A DNA stretch of 64,000 nucleotides, from positions 1,488,001 through 1,552,000 of the forward strand of contig OY759717.1 in the NCBI GenBank assembly GCA_963662525.1. The letters run 5' to 3'. The stretch is from CAZSDU01 sp963662525. GTDB lineage: Bacteria > Bacteroidota > Bacteroidia > Bacteroidales > FEN-979. A model generated the notes under the pieces. That model made no database searches. It saw only the letters and a list, made by a program, of their open reading frames with translations, and was not told the DNA's origin. A program made the position numbers and the translations under genes. Below are positions 44,422 through 53,394 of this stretch, piece after piece (within the stretch, counting starts at the first letter, position 1; each line of letters begins with the position of its first letter).

Positions 44422-47103
44422 TCAATCTTTTAAATCAGGCAAAAATGCTGATATTTCCACCGGAATCCTGAGGGTGAACCTGGCGCCTCCATTTTCCCTG
44501 TTTTCAGCAATGACCTTTCCTTTCTGGGCTTCCACAAATCCTTTGACGATAGAAAGTCCCAGGCCGGTTCCTCCCGCGAGCGCATCTTTTCCCCTGTAGA
44601 ATTTGTTGAAGATGGACGACAGGTCGGATTCCGGGAATCCATTTCCCCTGTCCATCACCTGGATAACCAGGTTTCCATTGTCGTAAAACATTTTCAACCT
44701 GATGCGGCTTCCCTGGGGAGCATACTGCGTGGCATTCAGCAGGAGGTTATAAACAGCTTGCTCCGTCAGGCCATAATCAAAACGAACCAGGGGCATATCA
44801 GCCGGAATGATAAGGGCTTTTTTAAAGGGTTTCAGTTCCTGTTCGAGGGCATTGATCACCTTATTTGCCAGATCGCGCACATCGCACCAATCGGGATTAG
44901 GTGAGATGAGACCTGATTCCAGGCGGGACATATTGAGCAGGTTTTCGATCAGGCGGTTCAGTCGTACGGATGCGAGGTTGATCTGTGCATAAAGCCGCTG
45001 CCGGGTATCTTCGGGATATTCCTGGGCCAGTAAAGTGTCGGAGGCGCCCATGATCGTGGTAACCGGTATCCGCAGTTCATGGGAGATAGAATTGAAAAGC
45101 GTTTTGTAAAGTTTATCTGATTCATTCAGGATATATCCTTTTCTGGCAGCTTCTCTCAATACTTCCCTTTCGTATTTACCGGAAATCTGAGAAAGAAATG
45201 CCTCCCAGAATTGTTCTTCGCCCTGGGTAAACAAAGTAAGCTGTTCGGCTGCAATCACTCCCATGTTCCCGCTATTTCCGGCCAGGGGGAAAAATGTATA
45301 TTTTCCCGAGGGCAATGTATCCGTATGTTTTCCGGCTTTGGTCTTATGTTTAAAAACCCAAGCAGCAACACTCAGATCGTTTTCGGTGAAGAGGATTTCC
45401 TGATCCTCTTTTAAAGGACTTTCGAGCCGGCCATTTTCATTATTCAGTAAAATAACACAACTAAACCGGAAATACTTTTTGATATACCGCAAGGCAATTT
45501 TTGTGACGTCTTCCATGCCTGAAGAAGCTGTAAGGTCTTTTGTAAGCTGGTAAAGCGCATGGGTTCTTTCTTCACGGGTTCTGATTTTTTTCTCCTGCCG
45601 TCTCACCCTTGAAGTCAATATACCGTTTAACAGGGCGATGATGAAGAACATCACCAGCATTAAAAGATCAACTGGCTGTCCGATATGCAAGGTAAACTGA
45701 GGGGGGATGAAGAAATAATCCCAGATCAGTGAACTTTCGATGGCCGCAAGAAGAATTGGTCCGGTTCCATAGAAAAGGGCAAGCATTGAAACCAGGAACA
45801 ATAATCCGAAAGAAACGACCTGGTATCCCAGATAATCTTTCAGGAGGTAAAAAACAATGGATGTCAGAACAACAAATAAAGAGCTTACAAAATACTGAGC
45901 AAGGTTAGAAGTGAATGGAGGGATGGAAACTTTTTTCCGGTAATAATCTTTTGCCTGTTTATCGGCGCCAAGAATATATACATCAATATTACCGCTGAAA
46001 CGGATCAGGCGGTTCACAAAATTCCCGAGTTTGAACATGGAGCGGATGTTCCGGATTCTCGGTTTTCCGACAATGATATGGGTGACATTTTCCTTTTGGG
46101 CAAAATCAACGATCGCCTTGACGGTATCGCGGTTTGTCACTATCCTGAATTGTATTCCGAGCTGTTTGGCCAGGTTGAAATTCTTATCCAGCTGCTCTCT
46201 TTCTTTGGGTGTCAGTTTATACAGGGTTTCCACATAAATTGCCTGGATGGAGGCTCCCATGGAATAGGATAGATTTTTTGCCCAGCGTAAAAGGCGCATG
46301 GATTGTTGGCGGTAATCCATGGCCACAAGCAGTGAAAGACCGGATTTCCAGGGCCCCTTGATCCTGTTTATCTGCATGTAATCATGCAGTTGCTTATCAA
46401 CCCGCTCTGCCACAATCCGGAGGGCCATTTCACGTAAGGCCGTAAGATTGCCCTTGCGGAAAAAATTCTCAATGGCTTCCTTTGACTTGTCGGCAGTGTA
46501 AACTTTTCCTTCATACATTCTTTGCAGGAGTTCGTCGGGGGGAAGGTCCACGATTTCGACTTCATCTGCCGTTTCAAAAACATCATCGGGTACCGTTTCC
46601 CTCACAATAACCCCGGTGATCTGGGCCACGGTTTCTGACCGGCTTTCAAGGTGCTGAACATTCAGCGTGGAGTAAACATTGATCCCGTTATCCAGTAATT
46701 CAATAACATCCTGGTAGCGTTTGGAATGGCGACAACCCGGTGCATTGGAATGGGCAAGCTCATCCACGAGGACCGTTTCCGGTTCGCGTGAAAGGATTGC
46801 ATCGATATCCATTTCCTCAATTACCGCAGACCGGTATTCCATGCTTTTTCGTGGGATCAACTCAAATCCTTCGGCGAGTTCGGCTGTTTCCTTACGGTTG
46901 TGCGTTTCCACGTAACCTATGATAATATCTGCCCCTTTTTGTTTTTCTTCCCTGGCCACCTTCAGCATGGAATACGTTTTGCCAACCCCGGCGCACATAC
47001 CGAAAAATATATGGAGTTTCCCCCGGCTGCTTTTTGTTTCCTCCCGGATCAGAGAAGCCAGCAATTCATCGGGATCAGGTCTTTTATTTTCGCGATCACT
47101 CAT
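44422..47103 (-). CDS. kdpD: KdpD sensor histidine kinase, full length
   Basis: An 893-residue sensor. Residues 1-210 are the KdpD domain with Walker A GVGKTYSMLKVA, which binds ATP or c-di-AMP-related ligands in relatives. A Usp-like segment follows (LVAMDYRQQSMRLLRW; HIIVGKPRIRNI). Around 400-500 there are four transmembrane helices (LAQYFVSSLFVVLTSIVFYL; LLMLVMFFIIALLNGILT). Then a GAF-like region and the kinase core: HISHELRIP-type SISHELRIPVTTI with His675, and GNGFPESDLSSIFNKFYRGK as ATP-lid. Many Bacteroidota have a short KdpD without kinase; here it is complete. It overlaps kdpC by 4 bp. Confidence 0.92.
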   Translation of the reverse strand: MSDRENKRPDPDELLASLIREETKSSRGKLHIFFGMCAGVGKTYSMLKVAREEKQKGADIIIGYVETHNRKETAELAEGFELIPRKSMEYRSAVIEEMDIDAILSREPETVLVDELAHSNAPGCRHSKRYQDVIELLDNGINVYSTLNVQHLESRSETVAQITGVIVRETVPDDVFETADEVEIVDLPPDELLQRMYEGKVYTADKSKEAIENFFRKGNLTALREMALRIVAERVDKQLHDYMQINRIKGPWKSGLSLLVAMDYRQQSMRLLRWAKNLSYSMGASIQAIYVETLYKLTPKEREQLDKNFNLAKQLGIQFRIVTNRDTVKAIVDFAQKENVTHIIVGKPRIRNIRSMFKLGNFVNRLIRFSGNIDVYILGADKQAKDYYRKKVSIPPFTSNLAQYFVSSLFVVLTSIVFYLLKDYLGYQVVSFGLLFLVSMLALFYGTGPILLAAIESSLIWDYFFIPPQFTLHIGQPVDLLMLVMFFIIALLNGILTSRVRRQEKKIRTREERTHALYQLTKDLTASSGMEDVTKIALRYIKKYFRFSCVILLNNENGRLESPLKEDQEILFTENDLSVAAWVFKHKTKAGKHTDTLPSGKYTFFPLAGNSGNMGVIAAEQLTLFTQGEEQFWEAFLSQISGKYEREVLREAARKGYILNESDKLYKTLFNSISHELRIPVTTIMGASDTLLAQEYPEDTRQRLYAQINLASVRLNRLIENLLNMSRLESGLISPNPDWCDVRDLANKVINALEQELKPFKKALIIPADMPLVRFDYGLTEQAVYNLLLNATQYAPQGSRIRLKMFYDNGNLVIQVMDRGNGFPESDLSSIFNKFYRGKDALAGGTGLGLSIVKGFVEAQKGKVIAENRENGGARFTLRIPVEISAFLPDLKD

Positions 47104-47675
47104 TTTATCTTATCGGTCTCTAAATTTAGCAATAAAACATTGATCCTTTTCTGTCCCAGACATAAAAATTGCGGTGACTCAGTCATCTGGCTGATCATCT
47201 TTTTCAGCCGGATCTCCTGTGGAAGTGAAAAATTTCGTGCCCTGCATATTCTACCGGCCTGCAGCAGGGCTGCTTCCGGTGAAATATGCGGATCCAGTCC
47301 GCTGGCCGACGCAAACAGCATTTCGGAAGGGATCTCTGTATGGGCATCCAGCAAATTGACCCGGAGAAATTGTTCTTTTCTCCTATCGAATTGGTCTTTC
47401 AGTTTCCTGTTTGTCAGTCCCAAATTGGATCCTCCTGATGGCAGCGGATGGTATGCGATTGCTGAAGGACGGGATGTGAAATAAATGTCAGCCGAATCAA
47501 AAGATTGGCCGATAAGCAGGCTGCCTATGGGTTGCCCGTTTTTAAAGATCATGCTGCCATTGGCTTTTGAAGGGAACATCAGCCCGGCAATCCCGGTAAC
47601 CAGCAATGGATAGGCAATTCCGGTAAGCACAGTAAAGAACAGGAAGATTCTGAGTGCAATGATCAATGATTTCAT
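47100..47675 (-). CDS. kdpC: KdpC subunit of potassium-importing ATPase
   Basis: A 191-residue protein with one N-terminal transmembrane helix (IALRIFLFFTVLTGIAYPLL) and the usual periplasmic body: SADIYFTSRPSA, YHPLPSGGSNLGLTNRKL and ASGLDPHISPEAALLQ. It joins KdpA and KdpB in the high-affinity K+ pump. It overlaps kdpD by 4 bp and begins 2 bp after kdpB ends. Confidence 0.92.
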   Translation of the reverse strand: MKSLIIALRIFLFFTVLTGIAYPLLVTGIAGLMFPSKANGSMIFKNGQPIGSLLIGQSFDSADIYFTSRPSAIAYHPLPSGGSNLGLTNRKLKDQFDRRKEQFLRVNLLDAHTEIPSEMLFASASGLDPHISPEAALLQAGRICRARNFSLPQEIRLKKMISQMTESPQFLCLGQKRINVLLLNLETDKIK

Positions 47676-47676
47676 A

Positions 47677-49758
47677 TCAAAAAGTCATGTTGATTAAAAA
47701 GTCTATAATTTTTATACCCATGAAGGGGACCAGGATACCACCCAGTCCGTATATCAGTAAATTCCTTGTCAGCACCGTGGTCGCGGAAACAGGCCTGTAT
47801 TTTACACCCTTCAGCGCCAATGGAATCAATAGTATGATGATGATAGCATTAAAAATGACTGCACTGAGAATAGCGCTTTGAGGAGATCCCAGTTTCATAA
47901 TATTAAGGGCTGAAAGCGGCCCGACACCTGTTTTTCCTGAGTAGAGTGATAAAGCAATGGCAGGAATAATGGCAAAATACTTTGCCACATCATTGGCAAT
48001 GCTGAAAGTAGTCAAAGCACCCCGGGTCATCAGCAGTTGTTTTCCTACTTCAACTACTTCAATAAGTTTTGTCGGATTGCTGTCAAGATCAACCATATTG
48101 CCCGCTTCACGTGCAGCCTGAGTGCCTGTGTTCATGGCAATTCCAATATCAGCCTGAGCCAGTGCAGGTGCATCATTGGTTCCATCGCCAATCATTCCGA
48201 CCAGATGGCCATTTGCCTGTTCTTCCCGTATCCTTTGCAGTTTATCCTCAGGTTTTGCTTCAGCCATAAAATCATCAACTCCGGCTTCGGCTGCTATGGC
48301 TGCTGCAGTCAGTGAATTGTCGCCGGTGATCATCACCGTCCTGATGCCCATTTTACGGAGTTCTGCAAACCTTTGTCTGATCCCACCTTTAACGATATCC
48401 TTCAGGCAGATCACCCCCAGTACCCTATTGTCTTCGGCCACTACCAGCGGTGTGCCGCCCTGCTTTGAAATATCGGTAACGACATCCTGCATTTGCTGGG
48501 GATAGAATCCATTGTTGCTTTGAATAAAACTGCGAATGGCATCTGCAGAGCCTTTCCTGATCTGGTGAACAATATCCACATCACTGATGTCAACACCGCT
48601 CATCCGTGTCTGGGCGGTGAAAGGAATGAAATTGGCTTTCAACCTGTTGACATCCCTTCCCCTCAGGTTAAATTTTTCTTTCACGAGAATTACGATGGAT
48701 CTTCCTTCGGGGGTTTCGTCCGTCAGGGACGACAGCTGTGCAGCGCCGGCAAGTTCTTCCACACTGACTCCATCGGCAGGGATCAGATCGGTTGCCATTC
48801 TGTTACCTAAGGTTATCGTACCCGTTTTATCCAGAAGCAACACATCCACATCGCCGGCTGCTTCTATGGCTTTTCCGCTTGTTGCAATGACATTCCGCTG
48901 CAGGAGGCGGTCCATACCACTGATCCCGATCGCACTCAGCAAGCCACCTATGGTTGTGGGTATCAGGCAAACAAGAAGGGCAATGAGCACCGGGATGGTA
49001 AGGTTCCGGGAAGAAGGCTGGAGGGAGGCATGTAAATTATAGCCGTAAAAGGCGGGTAAGGTCACAACGGCAGAAATGAAAACAATGGATAATCCGGAAA
49101 GAAGGATTGATAGCGCAATTTCATTCGGGGTCTTTTGGCGCTTGGCACTTTCCACCAGGGCAATCATATGGTCGATAAATGTATCACCGGGTTCGGAAGT
49201 AATGCGGATGAGAATGTTATCGCTGATCACTTTAGTGCCACCGGTAACTGCCGATCTGTCGCCACCACTTTCCCGGATCACCGGTGCCGATTCACCTGTG
49301 ATGGCCGATTCATCAACACTGGATATGCCATCGATGACTTCACCATCAGATGGAATGATATCTCCTGCAGCACAAAAAACAATATCGCCTTTCCTGAGAT
49401 CAGTGGCATAAACCATTACTTCTTTATTTCCCACTCTTTTTCTTGCCTGCGTTTGTGTCCTGTTTTTCCTTAAACTGTCTGCCTGTGCTTTTCCACGGCC
49501 TTCAGCAACGGCTTCTGAGAAATTGGCAAATAATACGGTGAACCACAGCCAGACTGCGATCTGAAAGTTGAACGATGAAAAGTTCCCGTTCAGCAGCCCA
49601 TATATTACAATGATAGTGGTCAGGGCGGCACCAATGTCAACGATAAATATCACGGGGTTTTTGATCAGCTGTAAAGGATTTAATTTGCAGAAGCTCTCTT
49701 TCAGTGCTTGTACTAAAATCTTTCTGTTGAACAGACTGATATTTCTTTTTGAACTCAT
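47677..49758 (-). CDS. kdpB: KdpB P-type ATPase subunit
   Basis: A 693-residue P-type ATPase. Phosphorylation site LLLDKTGTIT (Asp310), actuator TGES in SAITGESAPV, hinge GDGTNDAPALAQAD and membrane segments at the N-terminus and around residue 250 and 600 are all in place. It hydrolyses ATP to drive K+ uptake through KdpA. Length is normal for the family (E. coli 682). Confidence 0.95.
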   Translation of the reverse strand: MSSKRNISLFNRKILVQALKESFCKLNPLQLIKNPVIFIVDIGAALTTIIVIYGLLNGNFSSFNFQIAVWLWFTVLFANFSEAVAEGRGKAQADSLRKNRTQTQARKRVGNKEVMVYATDLRKGDIVFCAAGDIIPSDGEVIDGISSVDESAITGESAPVIRESGGDRSAVTGGTKVISDNILIRITSEPGDTFIDHMIALVESAKRQKTPNEIALSILLSGLSIVFISAVVTLPAFYGYNLHASLQPSSRNLTIPVLIALLVCLIPTTIGGLLSAIGISGMDRLLQRNVIATSGKAIEAAGDVDVLLLDKTGTITLGNRMATDLIPADGVSVEELAGAAQLSSLTDETPEGRSIVILVKEKFNLRGRDVNRLKANFIPFTAQTRMSGVDISDVDIVHQIRKGSADAIRSFIQSNNGFYPQQMQDVVTDISKQGGTPLVVAEDNRVLGVICLKDIVKGGIRQRFAELRKMGIRTVMITGDNSLTAAAIAAEAGVDDFMAEAKPEDKLQRIREEQANGHLVGMIGDGTNDAPALAQADIGIAMNTGTQAAREAGNMVDLDSNPTKLIEVVEVGKQLLMTRGALTTFSIANDVAKYFAIIPAIALSLYSGKTGVGPLSALNIMKLGSPQSAILSAVIFNAIIIILLIPLALKGVKYRPVSATTVLTRNLLIYGLGGILVPFMGIKIIDFLINMTF

Positions 49759-49769
49759 TTCCTAAACAA

Positions 49770-51461
49770 TTAGAAGGTAATTCCCTGGTTTAACAAAAGA
49801 TGTTCAAGGATGGGTCCCATCGACAGTGCAGGAAAGAAGGTCAATCCTCCAAGGATTAAAATGACCCCAATCAGGAAAGTGATGAAAAGCCAGTTATCGG
49901 TTCGAAAGGTTCCTGAAGAATCAGGAGTGATATTTTTACGTGCCAGGCTGCCGGCAATTGCCAGTACAGGCAGGATAACTCCAAAGCGTCCGATCAGCAT
50001 GACAAATCCCAGGGTAAGGTTGTAAAAAACCGTATTGGCATTCAGCCCCGCGAAAGCGCTTCCGTTGTTTCCGGCAGCAGAGCTGAAGGCATAGAGGATC
50101 TCTGAAAGTCCATGTGGCCCTGCATTGTTCAATCCGGCCAGCCCCGTTGAAGCTGATGATGCCCAGGCAGAAAAAGCCAGGATCATGATACTCGGAGCGA
50201 GAATGGCTATTAAGGTCATCTGTACTTCGAAAGCTTCAATTTTCTTTCCCAGATACTCCGGTGTTCGACCGACCATAAGCCCAGCAATGAAGACAGTGAG
50301 GATGATAAAAATCACCATCCCGTACATTCCTGCACCGGCTCCTCCGAAAATGACCTCTCCAAGCATAATATTCAGCATGGCCATCATCCCGGCCAGTGGA
50401 GAAAGGCTGTCGTGCATCGCGTTGACCGAGCCATTGGAGGCTGCGGTAGTTAAAACGGACCAGATAATGCTGTTGGTGATTCCGAATCTTGTTTCTTTTC
50501 CCTCCATCAGGGCATGATTACCGAATTGTGGATTTCCATGGTATTCGGCATATAATGAAATGCACAAACCGGTGAGAAGTAAAATGAACATGGCTGAAAA
50601 TATGGTCCAGCCATGACGCACCGACCCGGTCATTTTTCCATAAGTGAAAGTGAGTGAAGCAGGGATCAGCAGGATGGCCAGCATTTCCAGGAAATTGCTG
50701 AAAGGTGTCGGATTTTCAAAGGGATGAGCGCTGCTGGCATTGAAATAACCACCTCCATTGGTACCAATCTGTTTGATAGCAATCTGAGAAGCAACCGGCC
50801 CCATGGGAATCACCTGTGTTTTTCCGGTCAGGGTTTGAACGGAAAGGTTAGCGTGGTAATTCTGGATAACACCCTGACTTACCAGAACAACGGAGAACAG
50901 GATCGCCAAAGGCAATAAAACATAGATCGTTGAACGGGTAAGATCAACCCAGAAATTACCCAGCTGTTCAGTGGTTTTTCGCGACAATCCCCTGATCAGG
51001 GCAAGCAGTACCGCAATTCCTGTTGCTGCACTGACAAAATTCTGTACGGTAAGGCCGATCATCTGAACAAAAACACCCATGGTTGTTTCCCCGGCATAGC
51101 TCTGCCAGTTTGTATTCGTTATAAAGCTTACCGCAGTATTAAAAGCGGAATGCCAGGGAATATCAGGGAGATTGGCAGGATTCAGGGGAAGATGAGATTG
51201 CAGGAGCTGAATCAGGAAGAGGAACAGGAAACCTGCAAGGTTAAACAGAAGCAGGTTAAATGCATATGATTTCCAGTTGTTTTCCTCTTCAGGGTCAATT
51301 CTGCATAACTTATAGGTCAGGCGCTCAAGCCATCCCAGCAAAGGAATTAAAAAGTGTTTTTGCGGTGTAAATACCTTATACATGAAGTTGCCCAAAAGCG
51401 GGGTTAATACAATCAGAAGGACGAAGAAAAGAATGACCTGGATCAGTTCCAATATTGTCAT
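49770..51461 (-). CDS. kdpA: KdpA potassium-binding channel subunit
   Basis: A 563-residue membrane protein from ATG 51461 (MTILELIQVILFFVLL); the longer ORF starts at a TTG. The K+ selectivity-filter region NGGGYFNASSAHPFENPTP is conserved, and about ten transmembrane segments are visible. It is the first gene of kdpABCDE; no small kdpF can be recognised upstream. A CAACTTTG box on the minus strand (51492-51485) is a weak promoter candidate. Confidence 0.93.
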   Translation of the reverse strand: MTILELIQVILFFVLLIVLTPLLGNFMYKVFTPQKHFLIPLLGWLERLTYKLCRIDPEEENNWKSYAFNLLLFNLAGFLFLFLIQLLQSHLPLNPANLPDIPWHSAFNTAVSFITNTNWQSYAGETTMGVFVQMIGLTVQNFVSAATGIAVLLALIRGLSRKTTEQLGNFWVDLTRSTIYVLLPLAILFSVVLVSQGVIQNYHANLSVQTLTGKTQVIPMGPVASQIAIKQIGTNGGGYFNASSAHPFENPTPFSNFLEMLAILLIPASLTFTYGKMTGSVRHGWTIFSAMFILLLTGLCISLYAEYHGNPQFGNHALMEGKETRFGITNSIIWSVLTTAASNGSVNAMHDSLSPLAGMMAMLNIMLGEVIFGGAGAGMYGMVIFIILTVFIAGLMVGRTPEYLGKKIEAFEVQMTLIAILAPSIMILAFSAWASSASTGLAGLNNAGPHGLSEILYAFSSAAGNNGSAFAGLNANTVFYNLTLGFVMLIGRFGVILPVLAIAGSLARKNITPDSSGTFRTDNWLFITFLIGVILILGGLTFFPALSMGPILEHLLLNQGITF

Positions 51462-51522
51462 AATCAAAATGAATTAATGCGAGGCAAAGTTGCATCTGAA
51501 ATAATAAATGTTTTGTTCAGAA

Positions 51523-51559
51523 CTGATCCCCGAAGTGTAAAGATTTTATAAAGACAACA
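51523..51559. repeat. 37-bp direct repeat, left copy
   Basis: The sequence from CTGATCCCCGAAGTGTAAAG to AAAGACAACA is identical to 52500-52536. A third partial word CCCGAAGTGTAA is at 51592-51603, followed by GGTGAGTTGG. The two full copies bracket the lipoprotein gene at 51826. The 364-bp gap between kdpA and that gene holds only these repeats and a possible kdp promoter. Confidence 0.9.
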
Positions 51560-51825
51560 TTGGAATGATTAATTTTTATCACTTAATTTCCCGAAGTGTA
51601 ATGGTGAGTTGGTGATATGCGTACTGTTGGTTGGTCTTATCCATAATTGTTCTACTATAGGCTGATACTTGTGTCTCAATTCTCAATAAGGTCATTGAAA
51701 AAGTATTTTTCATTCAATAAAAAAATAATAATACATTTTTCCCGTTTATGATAACAAATCCCTCCATTTATTGCCGGTATTTACTCGTTTTGTAAACCCT
51801 ATGTTTAACCTTAAACTTCATCAAA

Positions 51826-52476
51826 ATGAGAAAATTATGGCTTTGGGGACTTATGATGTCCCTGTTGGTTTCCTGCAAGGAAAACGAAACGACCACTCCC
51901 GTCGATGATCTTGGAATTGTAACAGATTACTTGCCGATGAAAGTCGGCAATTATTGGGTTTATCAACACTATGTCATTGACACGCTGGGTATTGCTACCG
52001 AACAGGTAAGAACGGACAGCGTTGTGATCACCAGCGATACCATGATTAATGGGAAACAATACTATGTCTTTCAAGGAACAAACTATCCCTACAATGAACA
52101 TTGGGGAATTATCGAAATACTCAAGGATTCAGGTGATTACATCGTCAATGCCCAGGGGACCATCAAATTCTCCAAAACTAATTTCATTGATGTTCTTGCT
52201 TCAAAAACTGAAGTGATCAGCGGGGATACTGTGTACTCACTGAAATATCGTATGGAAAGGATTGATGAGGCTATCAGGGTTCCTGCCGGTTTATTCAGTG
52301 TGCTCAACTATAAAGGAACGATCGAAACGCCTACGGACCTCCCAGGAATCCCCAATCCAAGATACTTGAATACCTATTATTCAAATGAAGTCGGAAAGGT
52401 TACTGAAACTTATCTCTTCCTGAACCATCCCAACACATTCGAAAAGCGGCTTATCCGCTATAAAGCGGAACGCTGA
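51826..52476 (+). CDS. Hypothetical lipoprotein
   Basis: A 216-residue protein with signal MRKLWLWGLMMSLLVSC ending in a lipobox. The mature part starts with an acidic-Thr stretch (KENETTTPVDDLG) and a YLPMKVGNYWVYQHYVID strand typical of secreted Bacteroidota lipoproteins of unknown role. Mostly beta (DSVVITSDTMINGKQYYVFQ). Located between two copies of a 37-bp repeat and divergent from kdpA. Confidence 0.7.
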   Translation: MRKLWLWGLMMSLLVSCKENETTTPVDDLGIVTDYLPMKVGNYWVYQHYVIDTLGIATEQVRTDSVVITSDTMINGKQYYVFQGTNYPYNEHWGIIEILKDSGDYIVNAQGTIKFSKTNFIDVLASKTEVISGDTVYSLKYRMERIDEAIRVPAGLFSVLNYKGTIETPTDLPGIPNPRYLNTYYSNEVGKVTETYLFLNHPNTFEKRLIRYKAER

Positions 52477-52499
52477 AATCATAACTATAATATTCCGCG

Positions 52500-52536
52500 C
52501 TGATCCCCGAAGTGTAAAGATTTTATAAAGACAACA
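52500..52536. repeat. 37-bp direct repeat, right copy
   Basis: Exact second copy of the 37-bp element at 51523-51559, in the same orientation, 24 bp after the lipoprotein gene's stop. A 23-codon ORF (MKATMTIFAVVFTPSVADF) at 52569-52640 follows and resembles a signal-peptide relic. Confidence 0.9.
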
Positions 52537-52668
52537 GGGAAGATAAATAATCCATCGATTAGAAAAAAATGAAAGCAACAATGACCATCTTCGCAGTGGT
52601 TTTTACGCCCTCTGTTGCTGATTTTTCAGATGGGATCTAAACTCAAAACATAACTCGTCTTACGAATT

Positions 52669-52699
52669 AAGCCGCTCCATAAGGGTGGCTTTTCTTTTG
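52669..52699 (+). terminator. Rho-independent-like terminator
   Basis: AAGCCGCTC (52669-52677), 5-nt loop, GGGTGGCTT (52683-52691) make a 9-bp stem with two G-U pairs, followed by TTCTTTT. It ends transcription before the methyltransferase gene at 52751. Confidence 0.55.
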
Positions 52700-52750
52700 T
52701 TCTGAACAATTTATGATAATGATTAACTTTACAACCAATTTCAATAGAAA

Positions 52751-53317
52751 ATGAAAAAAGTAATGTATGGCAACGAAATGGACAGAATGCCGGACTGGGC
52801 ATTCAAAATCATGGCTTTCATGTTTGATGTTGCCGATATTTTTATGTCTCCGGACCGGAAACTCGATGCTTTCGATATCCGGAAAGGACAGACCGTCGTC
52901 GATTGGGGATGCGGAACGGGCAGATATTTAAAACCAGCCTCGGAACTGGTTGGTGATCAGGGAACTGTTTATGCGGTTGACATTCACCAACTGGCCGTTG
53001 AAGCAGCTGACAAAATCGCCTGCAAACATCATCTTAAAAATGTTCATTCCATCCTTACCGATGGAAAATCGGTCGGTATTCCATCCCAGACCGCTGACCT
53101 GATCTATGCTTTGGACATGTTCCATATGGTAAAGGATACAGACACTTTTCTGAAGGAACTTTGCAGAATTACAAGGCCGGAAGGGATATTGGTCCTTGAA
53201 GACGGACATCAGCCAAGGGAATTGGCCAAGCAGAAAGTCAATCATTCTGCTTGCTGGGAAATTATCTCAGAGACCAAATCATACATTAAATGCAAGCCGA
53301 AAAATCAAACCCTATGA
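52751..53317 (+). CDS. Class I SAM-dependent methyltransferase
   Basis: A 188-residue protein. VVDWGCGTGRYLKPASEL is SAM motif I, VYAVDIHQLAVEAADK motif II, and DLIYALDMFHMVKDTDTFLK motif IV; RPEGILVLEDGHQP follows. It resembles the UbiE/arsenite-methyltransferase-like group without the extra cysteines of ArsM. The first ~40 residues (MPDWAFKIMAFMFDVADIFM) are a helical cap. Substrate unknown. Confidence 0.85.
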   Translation: MKKVMYGNEMDRMPDWAFKIMAFMFDVADIFMSPDRKLDAFDIRKGQTVVDWGCGTGRYLKPASELVGDQGTVYAVDIHQLAVEAADKIACKHHLKNVHSILTDGKSVGIPSQTADLIYALDMFHMVKDTDTFLKELCRITRPEGILVLEDGHQPRELAKQKVNHSACWEIISETKSYIKCKPKNQTL

Positions 53318-53394
53318 CCGTTTAGCTTCAGAAGAGAGAGTCAGATTTTGCAACTTTTTTCAAAAAGCGCGGTTATAACAGCAAATAAAACGAA

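Noticed and set aside
51462..51825. kdpF upstream of kdpA
   Set aside because: No short hydrophobic ORF in a suitable position on the minus strand was found; only repeats are present.
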